Assembly: GCF_030689305.1 (NCBI RefSeq)
Contig: NZ_JAUYVM010000015.1
Location: 1-64,000, forward strand
Direction: 5' to 3'
From: Vibrio penaeicida
GTDB taxonomy: Bacteria; Pseudomonadota; Gammaproteobacteria; Enterobacterales; Vibrionaceae
Length of the DNA: 64,000 nucleotides
Shown here: positions 51,275 to 60,754 of the stretch, in pieces
Layout of the letters: each line of letters starts with the position of its first letter
Numbering within the stretch: the stretch's first letter is position 1
Notes under the pieces: generated by a model
The model's input: only the letters and a program-made list of their open reading frames with translations
Database searches by the model: none
What the model was told of the DNA's origin: nothing
Made by a program: the position numbers and the translations under genes

Positions 51275-54200
51275 ATGAAAATCAAAGTTAAAAATATAAC
51301 ACTACTTATCGCTGTTACAACATTACTGTTTTCAGTTCTCTATTACGTTACGTGGAATGCAACACATGAACTTGAAAATAAAGTTCAAGATGAAATGCAG
51401 GACGTTGCAAAAGAACTGATAGAAAAGATCGATCGTAACTTATTTGAACGGTTTCACGATGCCCGAGCTTTTGCCTTAAATGCAAGGCTTTCCTCCAGCT
51501 TTCCTAGCGAAAACAGCCCTCCAAACCAAAACCTAGAAGAATACCTCGATAAGCTCATTACCGAATATAAGGTTTACAGTCACATTTTGGTTTTTACCAA
51601 CCAAGGTGATCTCGTTGCGCAAAACCGAATGGATGTCTTCGGAGAGGAAATAAAGCCAATAGAATCGAAAGCGGAAAAAGTACTGCTAAAGCAGTGGTTC
51701 AACAATGTGTTGAATGAATCCTACTTAAAACCGTTGTCACCAAACCCAGCATTTCCGGAATTAGGCACCGTGGTTTATGGCCCCCACCCGTCTCTTTTTG
51801 GTCAACAGAACGTACGTGATGAGCAATTCGATATGATGTTTGCAACGGCAATAAAGAACGATATTGGCGAGGTGATGGGGGTATGGGTAAACGTATTGGA
51901 TTTTAAGTTCCTAGAAGAGATTTTTCTCGAATACCACTTATCGTTGCTAATGAAAGGCTACAACAATGTTCAACTACTGCTTGTCGATCAAAAGGATGAT
52001 GTCCTTATCGACATGCGAGCAAAAGACAATCAATCGATGAATTACTTTCGAGAAAACTCGGAATTGAAAGGGCAAAATATCGACGATCACTATCGCACTC
52101 AATCCACGGTTTATCGAGACTCTACGTCAGGCATTTCATTGGTGAACCAAAAGGGTGGCGAAGTACTGTTAAGATTACGCGCGAGTAGCTTAGGTGCTTA
52201 TGACTTTCCAGGTTTAAACTGGCAGGTCTACATCCAAGTCCCACCCGAATCGGCGTTCGTGGAAGCGGCCCAACTCAAAACAAAGCTGTGGCTGCTATCT
52301 ATTATGATTATCGCTGTATTGACAGCAACGGGCTTGTACATGTTCTACCGTGTGAGCTCCCCACTTAAACAGTTGGCGAATATATTCTCGCAGCTGTCAC
52401 GTAACGACTTTTCTACGCCGTTACCTAAATATCGCCGAAACGACGAAGTCGGGGAAATCATTAAGGCGGTCGACATATTTAAAAGCCGGCTTCAAGAACG
52501 TGAAAAGCTGCTTAAGAAAACGCTAGACCAACAGCAAGAGCTGGATTTACAGCGCCGAGCAATTCGAGCCGCAAAATCTGGAATGATGGTGTGTGATGCT
52601 GAGGACCAAGAACTGCCTATTGTTTATGTCAATCATGCGTTCTTGGCAATGACGGGGTATACCAGTGAGGAAGTTATTGGTCGTAATCCTCGATTCCTTC
52701 ATGGTCCTGATCCAGACCAACCCGGGCTAATTGAGCTAAGGAGTGCTTTATCAGTAGGAAGGTCTTGTAATGTCTACATTCAAAATCAGCGCAAAGATGA
52801 ATCAATATTTCAATGTCACTTACATGTTGACCCTGTTTACTCCGATGAAGGTGAATTAACGCACTTCATTGGTATTCAAACCGATGTGACTGAGTTGCAT
52901 CAGGCTAAAGAGGAAGCTCAAGAAGCTAATAGAATGCTGCAAGATCTGATTGCACAAACGACGCTGGAATTGGAAGACAGTGAAAGTCGTATGAAGGCGG
53001 TATTCAAATCAGCCATCGATAGCTTAATCATCTTCAAATTAGATGAAACCATCCTAGACATAAACGACTCCGCTAGAAAATTGTTTGGTTGGACGAGAGA
53101 GGAGCTGTTAGGCAAGCCATTTGATACCTTACTGGCAGATGATTTTGAACAAAAAGGCATCAACTTTCTGACCCACTCGATATCAGTGGAATCGCCTGAC
53201 AGAGCGAATGAAAGCGATGAAGTGATAGGGCAAACCAAAGAAGGAACGCTCGTTCCATTGGAGATGTCAATTACACAAGTCGCGGTTAATGGTGAAGCTT
53301 ACTACTTGGGTACGTTACGAGACATTAGCGACCGTAAACACGCGGAGTCGGAGCTTAAGTTAAGCAAAATAAGCCTACAAGATTTGGTCAGACGTTTGAA
53401 CCTTGCCACCGAAGCTGGGGAAATTGGTATATGGAATTGGGACTTTAGAAGCGGCGAGCTTGAATGGGATGACCGTATGTTTCTTATGTACGACGTGGAC
53501 AGAGAAAACGCCACGGATACTTACGACATGTGGAAAGCACGAGTGCTGGAAGAGGATGCCTCTCGTGCAGAAGAAGAGTTGATGACAGCAAAAGATACGT
53601 TATCGCGTTTCAGTTCTGAGTTTCGGATTCAATGGGGGAATGGTGACGTTAGATGGATCAAAGCCGCTGCGGACGTTGTGTTTGATGAAAGCACGGGCGA
53701 AGCCATTGGGATGGGTGGGGTTAATATAGACATTACCAAAGAGAAAACTGCACAAGATGTTCTAAGGCGTGAGAGTGAAATCGCCACTGCCGCTAATGAA
53801 GCCAAATCGATGTTTCTTGCCAATATGAGCCATGAAATTAGAACGCCAATGAATGGTGTAGTCGGGATGATCAATCTGTTGAGCGAAACGGAGTTAACCC
53901 CCGAGCAAAGTACAATGGCAACGACAATTCGCGATTCTTCAATGACACTTTTAAACATTATTAATGACATTTTAGATTTCTCTAAAATTGAAGCAGGGCA
54001 AATGCAAGTGGAAAACATACCCGTTGAATTCCACGTAGTCATGGAGCGCACGGCAGATGTGTTGTTCTTACAAGCTCAGAAGAAGAATATCTCCCTATTG
54101 TTAAAACACGATTCCCGTATTCCTCAATACATAATGAGCGACGGAGTTCGATTAGGGCAGGTGTTGCTCAATGTTGTTGGCAACGCAGTGAAGTTCACAA

Positions 54201-55804
54201 GTGGAGACGAACATTACCAAGGTCAAGTTTGGATAATGTCAGAGCTCGTTTCTAATGATGGTCGAGACGAAATCGAAATCCGTGTACAAGACAACGGCAT
54301 TGGTATGTCGCAATCACAAATGGATAAGTTGTTTTCCGCATTCACACAAGCAGACACATCGACTACCCGAGTATACGGAGGCACCGGGCTAGGCTTGTCT
54401 ATCACAAAATCACTGATTGAAATGATGGGCGGGCGTATTCGGGTAGAAAGTCAGGTGGGTGAGGGCAGTTGTTTCATCATGACAATACCCTGCGTTTATG
54501 ACCTCAATTTCCGAATGGAGCAGGATGACATCCCTTACTCAGAAGCGAGAATTCTGTCGGTCTTACGTTCTCCAGAGCTTAGTGAAGTAGTGAAATACAA
54601 TCTCGAATCGGTGGGTTGTGAGGTGGTTTCTGTTTCTTCATTTGCGAAAGCCGAAATGGTGCTTACTCATGAAGAAAAAGGCTTCAATATCATGATTGCA
54701 GGCCCTGAATATTCCTCGAAAGACATCGATATAGTGTATGAAGGGAACATAGGGAAGTTGCTTGATGGTAAAGCGAAAACATTGCTGTTGTCCGAGGATT
54801 CCTCTTCAAGTAAAGGGTTTGTCTCTTCCAATACGATGGTATCTGGCGCGCACCCTTTAAAACCGAGTGAACTTGAAATGGGTATTGCGATCTTAATGGG
54901 CAAACGCAGCCCTATCGTTGAAAACAAACAAAAACTAAGGGCTACTAAAGATTTGCCTACAAAAGAGCAGGCTGAGAAAGAAGGCAGGCTTATATTGGTG
55001 GCGGAAGATCAGCCCACCAATCGTGATGTGATAGAAAGGCAATTAAATCGGTTAGGTTATGTGTGTGACATGGCAGAGGACGGTCTAGCGGGCTTGAATA
55101 TGTGGAATAAGGGGCGCTACGGGCTCGTACTAACAGACTGCCATATGCCGATAATGGATGGCTTTGAACTCACGAAAGAAATACGAAAAATAGAGATCGA
55201 ACAAGATGCAGCGCAGAGAACGCCGGTCATTGCGATTACCGCTAACGCGTTAGTTGGTTCGGCAGAGCATTGCATCCAAGCAGGAATGGACGATTACCTT
55301 TCTAAACCCGTGGAATTGAATACATTAGGGAAAATATTAGATAAGTGGCTGGACGCGTCAGTCGAATCAAGCAGTGAAAACGATGAGAGCGAGCATGCCG
55401 ACCACCAGGTTAATGTTGATGCGCCGTTTAAGCACGATTTGCAAATATCAGAGCTAGAAGAGTCGAACGCCATCAATCTTGAACGGCTTGAAGCCATTCT
55501 CGGCACTGCTGAATTGGACGTCGTTGCTCCGCTTTTACAAGGTTACTGGGATTCACTGCAAGAAGACATGAACGCATTGGAAAGTGCGCTAACCAATAAA
55601 GACGAAAGCCAGATTCAAAGTATCGCTCATGCCGCAAAAGGTGCGGCGAATTCAGCAGGCGCAGAACGGTTGGCAGAATCATTTATGACCATGCAAAATG
55701 AAGCATTGAAACAGGATTGGGGGCACTTAGAAAACGTTTATCAACAAAGTGTTACAAAAGTAACAGACATTCAAAAATACTTAGAAAAAGAAAAAATTAT
55801 ATAG
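51275..55804 (+). CDS. hybrid sensor histidine kinase with three PAS, REC and Hpt domains
   Basis: A 1509-residue membrane sensor. In order: TM1 (8-26), a large periplasmic sensor domain (27-340), TM2 (341-363), HAMP (364-415), PAS domains at about 430-545, 570-690 and 700-830, HisKA with His853 (FLANMSHEIRTPMNG), HATPase (about 955-1080; NVVGNAVKFTS, GTGLGLSITKSL), a degenerate receiver-like domain (about 1090-1200) lacking a clear acceptor, a true receiver with Asp1288 (LVLTDCHMPIMDG), and Hpt with His1452 (IAHAAKGAANSAG). The first PAS carries GRNPRFLHGP, like a LOV core but with Pro472 in the photoactive Cys position. The stimulus is unknown. The response regulator gene follows after 71 bp. 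Confidence 0.93.
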   Translation: MKIKVKNITLLIAVTTLLFSVLYYVTWNATHELENKVQDEMQDVAKELIEKIDRNLFERFHDARAFALNARLSSSFPSENSPPNQNLEEYLDKLITEYKVYSHILVFTNQGDLVAQNRMDVFGEEIKPIESKAEKVLLKQWFNNVLNESYLKPLSPNPAFPELGTVVYGPHPSLFGQQNVRDEQFDMMFATAIKNDIGEVMGVWVNVLDFKFLEEIFLEYHLSLLMKGYNNVQLLLVDQKDDVLIDMRAKDNQSMNYFRENSELKGQNIDDHYRTQSTVYRDSTSGISLVNQKGGEVLLRLRASSLGAYDFPGLNWQVYIQVPPESAFVEAAQLKTKLWLLSIMIIAVLTATGLYMFYRVSSPLKQLANIFSQLSRNDFSTPLPKYRRNDEVGEIIKAVDIFKSRLQEREKLLKKTLDQQQELDLQRRAIRAAKSGMMVCDAEDQELPIVYVNHAFLAMTGYTSEEVIGRNPRFLHGPDPDQPGLIELRSALSVGRSCNVYIQNQRKDESIFQCHLHVDPVYSDEGELTHFIGIQTDVTELHQAKEEAQEANRMLQDLIAQTTLELEDSESRMKAVFKSAIDSLIIFKLDETILDINDSARKLFGWTREELLGKPFDTLLADDFEQKGINFLTHSISVESPDRANESDEVIGQTKEGTLVPLEMSITQVAVNGEAYYLGTLRDISDRKHAESELKLSKISLQDLVRRLNLATEAGEIGIWNWDFRSGELEWDDRMFLMYDVDRENATDTYDMWKARVLEEDASRAEEELMTAKDTLSRFSSEFRIQWGNGDVRWIKAAADVVFDESTGEAIGMGGVNIDITKEKTAQDVLRRESEIATAANEAKSMFLANMSHEIRTPMNGVVGMINLLSETELTPEQSTMATTIRDSSMTLLNIINDILDFSKIEAGQMQVENIPVEFHVVMERTADVLFLQAQKKNISLLLKHDSRIPQYIMSDGVRLGQVLLNVVGNAVKFTSGDEHYQGQVWIMSELVSNDGRDEIEIRVQDNGIGMSQSQMDKLFSAFTQADTSTTRVYGGTGLGLSITKSLIEMMGGRIRVESQVGEGSCFIMTIPCVYDLNFRMEQDDIPYSEARILSVLRSPELSEVVKYNLESVGCEVVSVSSFAKAEMVLTHEEKGFNIMIAGPEYSSKDIDIVYEGNIGKLLDGKAKTLLLSEDSSSSKGFVSSNTMVSGAHPLKPSELEMGIAILMGKRSPIVENKQKLRATKDLPTKEQAEKEGRLILVAEDQPTNRDVIERQLNRLGYVCDMAEDGLAGLNMWNKGRYGLVLTDCHMPIMDGFELTKEIRKIEIEQDAAQRTPVIAITANALVGSAEHCIQAGMDDYLSKPVELNTLGKILDKWLDASVESSSENDESEHADHQVNVDAPFKHDLQISELEESNAINLERLEAILGTAELDVVAPLLQGYWDSLQEDMNALESALTNKDESQIQSIAHAAKGAANSAGAERLAESFMTMQNEALKQDWGHLENVYQQSVTKVTDIQKYLEKEKII

Positions 55805-55875
55805 CTTGAATAGGTTACTAAAACTAGGGATTGAAGATTGAAAAACAACGTTAAAAAGCTGGGAAGGAAAACACT

Positions 55876-56613
55876 ATGAAGGCGTCAGAAATATTCTCCA
55901 AAATAACGGTCATGATCGTCGAAGATCATGATTTCTCCCGAAAGGCGACTCTTTCTATGCTGCTTAGGCTCGGAGTAGAAAATATCCTCACTGCCCCAAA
56001 TGGTAAAATCGCGATTCAAAAACTGGATATGCATAAAGTCGATATCATTATTACCGATATCAACATGCCTGAAATGAACGGAATTGAATTGTTGAAAGAA
56101 GTTCGAACGGGCAATACTAGCAACGATAAATCCACGAGAATAATTGCGGTGACGTCCTATTCAAATACGGAAGTATTACGTGCTTGTATGAACCTAGACA
56201 TCAACTCGTTCCTTGTAAAGCCAATCACCCTCGACATGGCGAAAGAAAAGATAGTGGCTGCGTTTAGCGAATCTGCCCAACTCTTCCATGAACATGAATA
56301 CCATCAAGTTGAATCCGATTTTGATTGCATGACTGAAGACCCTGCTGTTCAGCATGAAATTAAGCCAGTGAACAATGCGCCTGAAAAACCAACGTTAGGC
56401 CTTAATGAAAGGTTGATTTCCAAATTGAGTGATCTGGAAGTGGGTATGCGTTTAAAGCAAGATATCTGTGCTGCAAACGGCTCCCGTTTAATAGCGGATG
56501 GAGTGGTATTGAACGAAAGGCTCATCAATCGAATTCATGAACTCAGCGGCATCATCAATATAGATCAGCTTAAAGTGGAACTGCCAGAAGAAGATGTCAC
56601 AAAAGTTTCATAA
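55876..56613 (+). CDS. response regulator with CheY-like receiver and unusual C-terminal domain
   Basis: A 245-residue protein. The receiver domain (about 10-130) has acidic residues in IVEDHD, phospho-acceptor Asp61 (IITDINMPEMNG) and a conserved Lys in LVKPIT. A linker (about 135-180) leads to a small C-terminal segment (SDLEVGMRLKQDICAANGSRLIADGVVLNERLINRI) of the type usually found beside HD-GYP or HDOD domains, but no HD-GYP, DNA-binding or GGDEF domain is present. The output is therefore probably protein-protein interaction. GGAAGGAAA precedes the ATG. It likely receives phosphate from the Hpt domain of the upstream kinase. Confidence 0.88.
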   Translation: MKASEIFSKITVMIVEDHDFSRKATLSMLLRLGVENILTAPNGKIAIQKLDMHKVDIIITDINMPEMNGIELLKEVRTGNTSNDKSTRIIAVTSYSNTEVLRACMNLDINSFLVKPITLDMAKEKIVAAFSESAQLFHEHEYHQVESDFDCMTEDPAVQHEIKPVNNAPEKPTLGLNERLISKLSDLEVGMRLKQDICAANGSRLIADGVVLNERLINRIHELSGIINIDQLKVELPEEDVTKVS

Positions 56614-56811
56614 ATCAGGCTAATTCCAGTCATTGTTTGTGTTTATTCAACTTGGTTTTTAATTTCTTTTTTTATTCTCTAAATTAAGAACAGTATTGCG
56701 CACGCTTTACTCTATAATCTGCACATAGCGTTGTGGTAGCCACTTTTATATTGTGGTTAATGAACTTGCGTATATGCATACAGATTATGTATAAATCAGG
56801 CGAATATTGAA

Positions 56812-58815
56812 ATGAAAGCCATATTTCAAATCATTTTAAGCTCATTTAGAGCGGCGATGGTCTCACTGATCCCTTATTTATTTTTCCGTTCGGCTTGGAT
56901 TGTATTTATTGTTGTAAACAATAATTATGAGCTGATTCCCTATGAAGATATTGCAACTATAGATATTTTGCTCGGAAAAATATTCCCAGTTTTACTTACA
57001 TGTACACTCGCCTATCACCTTTCTTTTCATTTCTTTGATGAGCGGTTGCTGGTCACTTCCCTTGCTTTAACAATGTTTCTCATCTTTTCAGGCTACATTA
57101 CGAAGACCGAAAACGGGCTGATTCTCTCGGACGCGTTTGTTCTCGATGATGCGGTATTTGTGCCTGTTATGGTTTGCTTAGGGTATTTCCTTGTGAATCG
57201 CTACGTGAAATACAAGCTGATACACACTAGGGTCGTTAACCCTGTTTTAGAAGGTGCGATAAACGGGATGATGCCTCACCTCGTTGTCTTTATGGGAATG
57301 GGAGCCCTGTACTATCTATTTGGTCAATATACGTTCCAGACTCTTGTGGACGTGATTGCCCAATGGCCTGCTGGTATTCAAGCTTATTTGCATACGCTCA
57401 TCATCCACATCACCTGGCTGTCAGGAATACACGGTGCAGCCGCTTATTACACCTTTTTTGATTCTTCTTTTGTTTCAGACGTCTATGTGACAAATATGTC
57501 GTTTAGTATGTTTTTCGATGTGTTTGTTATTTATGGCGGTGCTGGTAGTACGTGGTCGTTAATTATCTCTATATTGCTATTTTCTAACATGAAATACGCA
57601 AGAACGCTCGCTAAGCTTTCCATACCTTTTGCAATAATCAATGTGAACGAATTATTGGTTTTCGGATTACCAATTATTTTCAACCCAATTTTAGCTGTAC
57701 CATTTGTATTAGTGCCACTTGCTAACCATCTGTTTGCTCAAATGTGGATATCTGCGTTGGATATTACGGTCGTCCGAGACAGTATTGAATGGGTAACACC
57801 ATCACTGCTCGATTCGTATCTGGTCACAGGCGGTAGCGTGAAGGCAATAATATTGCAGTTCGTAACAGTCGGTATGGGTGTGCTTATTTACATGCCATTT
57901 GTGAGAAAATACACCAACACCAGTAATGATAGTTTGCTTAATACGCTAATTAGAAAGCTTCGATTCAGTTACGCCGTTCCCGTTCAAAAAGAGGTCACCT
58001 TTATGGGGATGCATGATGAGTTAGTGGCTCAACAAGATAAGTTGAATCAAAGCTTAAAGGAAATATTGGCGGGTGAACTGAAAATGTATTACCAGCCTCA
58101 GTTTGATTCCAAAACACTTAAGATGGTTGGCGTAGAGTCTCTACTTCGATTGGAAAGCGAGCACAGACCCAATTCTCCTGATTTTATTCAGCATTTCGAA
58201 AATGCAAAAATTGGAGAATACATTGATAAGTGGGTGGTAGATGCGGTTGAAAATGACGTAAAGAGCCAACCTTTGTTCAAAAATTTTGGCTTGAAGATCA
58301 GTTTGAACCTCAATGTCGATTCTCTGAGTGATAAGAAATTCATCTCGGAAGTCATTAAGCAGCTGTCTGGCTACCCTGTTTTGTTTGAAATTACCGAATC
58401 CATTTATTCCCAGCATGTGGAATTAGTCAGTGAGAGCGTTGGAATATTGCGTGAAGCTGGTTTTAAGGTCGCCATTGATGATTTTGGCACTGGGTATTCA
58501 AGCCTATCGATGCTTGGGGCATTAGATGCCGATGTGATTAAGTTGGATCGTATATTCTTAAAACAGGCTAATAATGTTAAAGGAAAAGAACTTTACCGGT
58601 CTGTCGTATCTACCTTAAAGCGTCTGGGTTTTACCGTGGTATCAGAAGGTATAGAAACAGACGAAGAACTGGATTTTGTTCGAAGCTGTAATGTTGATGT
58701 TTTACAAGGATATTATTTCTCACGCGCGATTAATATCGAAGAGTTGGAGCTCTACTTTTCTGATGAAGAAGCTTCAGCGCAAGTGTCAGCACAACACGTC
58801 ACTATGACAAACTAA
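56812..58815 (+). CDS. PTS EIIC-like membrane domain fused to EAL c-di-GMP phosphodiesterase
   Basis: A 667-residue protein. The first 380 residues resemble the EIIC permease of the lactose/cellobiose PTS family, with the conserved His region WLSGIHGAAAYY and the Glu region NVNELLVFGLPIIFNP. Residues about 410-655 are an EAL domain whose catalytic signatures look intact: Glu442 in GVESLLR, Asn in SLNLNVD, EITES, DDFGTGYSSL, KLDR, SEGIE and LQGYYFS. It should degrade c-di-GMP in response to a sugar or PTS state. No EIIA or EIIB gene is nearby. It stands between a two-component system and polysaccharide genes. Confidence 0.9.
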   Translation: MKAIFQIILSSFRAAMVSLIPYLFFRSAWIVFIVVNNNYELIPYEDIATIDILLGKIFPVLLTCTLAYHLSFHFFDERLLVTSLALTMFLIFSGYITKTENGLILSDAFVLDDAVFVPVMVCLGYFLVNRYVKYKLIHTRVVNPVLEGAINGMMPHLVVFMGMGALYYLFGQYTFQTLVDVIAQWPAGIQAYLHTLIIHITWLSGIHGAAAYYTFFDSSFVSDVYVTNMSFSMFFDVFVIYGGAGSTWSLIISILLFSNMKYARTLAKLSIPFAIINVNELLVFGLPIIFNPILAVPFVLVPLANHLFAQMWISALDITVVRDSIEWVTPSLLDSYLVTGGSVKAIILQFVTVGMGVLIYMPFVRKYTNTSNDSLLNTLIRKLRFSYAVPVQKEVTFMGMHDELVAQQDKLNQSLKEILAGELKMYYQPQFDSKTLKMVGVESLLRLESEHRPNSPDFIQHFENAKIGEYIDKWVVDAVENDVKSQPLFKNFGLKISLNLNVDSLSDKKFISEVIKQLSGYPVLFEITESIYSQHVELVSESVGILREAGFKVAIDDFGTGYSSLSMLGALDADVIKLDRIFLKQANNVKGKELYRSVVSTLKRLGFTVVSEGIETDEELDFVRSCNVDVLQGYYFSRAINIEELELYFSDEEASAQVSAQHVTMTN

Positions 58816-58840
58816 TCCAGCGTGCAAACGCCATTTATAG

Positions 58841-58876
58841 AAAAGCTCAAGGTACCTAGGGTAAATTGAGCTTTTT
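58841..58876. terminator. bidirectional terminator between EAL gene and sugar transferase
   Basis: A perfect 10-bp stem AAAAGCTCAA / TTGAGCTTTT with a 15-base loop; A and T tracts at the ends let it serve both convergent genes. Confidence 0.85.
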
Positions 58877-58905
58877 CTGATATGAACGGGGATAAAACAA
58901 CAAGA

Positions 58906-59571
58906 TTAGCGACCACGAGCGTATACCACAACCAAAATGGTTTTCTTGATAATTTCCCAGTCCATTTTAATCCAGCTTGAAAAGGACATGAGCGCTAATG
59001 CGTAGCTGTGATCGTACCCCACCTTCGAACGTACGTCCTCTATACAGGTATCGTAACCTTGGTTAACTTGTGCAAGCCCGGTAATTCCAGGTAGAACGCC
59101 ATATGTTCGATCCGAGAAAAACGGGATTTGAGATTCTAATTTACCGTAGAAGCAAGGGCGCTCAGGGCGAGGACCGATCAACGACATATCCCCCTTTAAG
59201 ACATTCCAGAACTGGGGAATTTCATCCAATCTCGTTTTCCTTAAGAATAGACCAACTCGAGTGATTCGCGGGTCGTTGTCTTTTGCCCAAGTCGCTCCTG
59301 TTTTGGATTCTGCATCTGTGTACATGGTGCGAAACTTGATCATCATAAATTTAGAAATTCCCGATTTCGTGATCTTTCCAACACGCTCTTGCCCGTAAAA
59401 TATCGGTCCTTTTGAATCCAATTTTATTGCAATAGCGATAATAGGATACAAAGGTAGGGTCGCACATGCGCCCAGAAATGCACACGCCAGATCAAACAAA
59501 CGTTTTGCGAGAAATATACGTTTTGCTCTTGTATTTGAAAGTGTTGAATTAAAAGTCATAATATCCATCAT
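58906..59571 (-). CDS. undecaprenyl-phosphate sugar-1-phosphate transferase
   Basis: A 221-residue bacterial sugar transferase (WcaJ/WbaP catalytic type) that starts polysaccharide assembly on undecaprenyl phosphate. It has one N-terminal membrane segment (LFDLACAFLGACATLPLYPIIAIAI) and the conserved parts FMMIKFRTMYTDAE, LDEIPQFWNVLKGDMSLIGPRPE and LPGITGLAQVNQG. The longer polytopic N-terminal domain of WcaJ is absent, as in PglC-like enzymes. TAGGAGACGG precedes the start. It is the last gene of the GT4-GT2-transferase unit. Confidence 0.93.
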   Translation of the reverse strand: MMDIMTFNSTLSNTRAKRIFLAKRLFDLACAFLGACATLPLYPIIAIAIKLDSKGPIFYGQERVGKITKSGISKFMMIKFRTMYTDAESKTGATWAKDNDPRITRVGLFLRKTRLDEIPQFWNVLKGDMSLIGPRPERPCFYGKLESQIPFFSDRTYGVLPGITGLAQVNQGYDTCIEDVRSKVGYDHSYALALMSFSSWIKMDWEIIKKTILVVVYARGR

Positions 59572-59578
59572 CCGTCTC

Positions 59579-60754
59579 CTAAATTCGTTCCCATTGACCT
59601 TTTTCTAACCCAAGTAGATACCGCATCCCACCAATGAAGCTGGCGACATGCCCTGAAATGACGTAAGCAAGGGTTTTGAAATGTTTATAGGTGAACACTC
59701 TTGGTAGCAGGTAAGTAAAAAGAGCGATAGAGTAACCAGCAATCTGTAAAGCAGCAGCGGTCATAAATAAGGGGTGTTCACTCAGTAAAATGGAACCTGC
59801 TAGAGCAAACATCATCAAATATGGCATGGTGACACGCAGCCCTTTTCCGGAAAAGAAGGCAAAAGCCACGCCTTTGTGCTTTGGGTTTAACATGGCAAAC
59901 AAGCGAAGTGTTTGTTGTAGATTACCAGCAGATATTCTTAAGCGGCGTTTAAAATCTTGTTGCATAGAGACTTGTTCGAGCTCCAGTGCCAACATCTGAG
60001 GTTCGTAAACGCCCTTATAACCTCGCTTAACAATACGCATTGGTATAATAAAATCATCATTGATGGTATCGAATTCTAGCTCCTCAAATAATGCTCTCCT
60101 AAACATATAAAAGGCACCGTGCGCTCCAAGAACTGAGCCTAATAAACATTCACTTTGCTTTATTGCACCTTGGTATTGCCAATATTGTTGTTCGGCATGG
60201 TCACCAGAAATAATTTGATATTTGGGGTTCACTACGCCAACGGAAGGAGACTCAAAATGTTTAGCGGCAATCAGTAGGGCATCACATGAAATCAAGCTGG
60301 ATACATCGCTTAAAGCGACAATGTCACTGTCGGCTTTTTCCACCATCTTGTTAACCATGGCGACTTTGCCCTGGTTAATTTGAAAATCAAAGATTTCAAT
60401 GTGTACCTCTTCGCATATCGCTTCTTGAATTGTGTTGAATGCGATTTCAGCTGTTTGGTCTGTACAGCCATCACACGCAATCCAAACTTTTAATTGGCTT
60501 GGTGGGTAGTCTAAACAGCACACATTTCTAATTTTCTCGGCAATCCAATCTTGTTCGTTGTAGGCAGGAATGATCAGAGTCACGGTTGGGAGCTCTATGT
60601 CCGTATTTTCAGCACGAAAACAGCGTTGTTGGGATAAGAGCTCTGTTGGTTTCACTCGCTTGGCAACTATGCTTAAAAATAGCGGGTATCCTACGTGATG
60701 ATAGACCACCAAAAATATGCAAATAACCGTTGTAGAGATTAGGAATAACTCCAT
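59579..60754 (-). CDS. GT2-family membrane glycosyltransferase
   Basis: A 391-residue processive-type GT2 enzyme. An N-terminal helix (about 3-27) precedes the catalytic domain (VTLIIPAYNEQDWIAEKI, CDGCTDQT, ALSDVSS as DxD-like motif, NDDFIIPMR and QQDFKRRLRI near the acceptor site). Three C-terminal hydrophobic helices follow. It probably adds or polymerises sugars of an extracellular polysaccharide. Its start overlaps the GT4 stop by one base (TAATG), so the two are coupled, and the sugar transferase follows after 7 bp. Confidence 0.9.
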   Translation of the reverse strand: MELFLISTTVICIFLVVYHHVGYPLFLSIVAKRVKPTELLSQQRCFRAENTDIELPTVTLIIPAYNEQDWIAEKIRNVCCLDYPPSQLKVWIACDGCTDQTAEIAFNTIQEAICEEVHIEIFDFQINQGKVAMVNKMVEKADSDIVALSDVSSLISCDALLIAAKHFESPSVGVVNPKYQIISGDHAEQQYWQYQGAIKQSECLLGSVLGAHGAFYMFRRALFEELEFDTINDDFIIPMRIVKRGYKGVYEPQMLALELEQVSMQQDFKRRLRISAGNLQQTLRLFAMLNPKHKGVAFAFFSGKGLRVTMPYLMMFALAGSILLSEHPLFMTAAALQIAGYSIALFTYLLPRVFTYKHFKTLAYVISGHVASFIGGMRYLLGLEKGQWERI

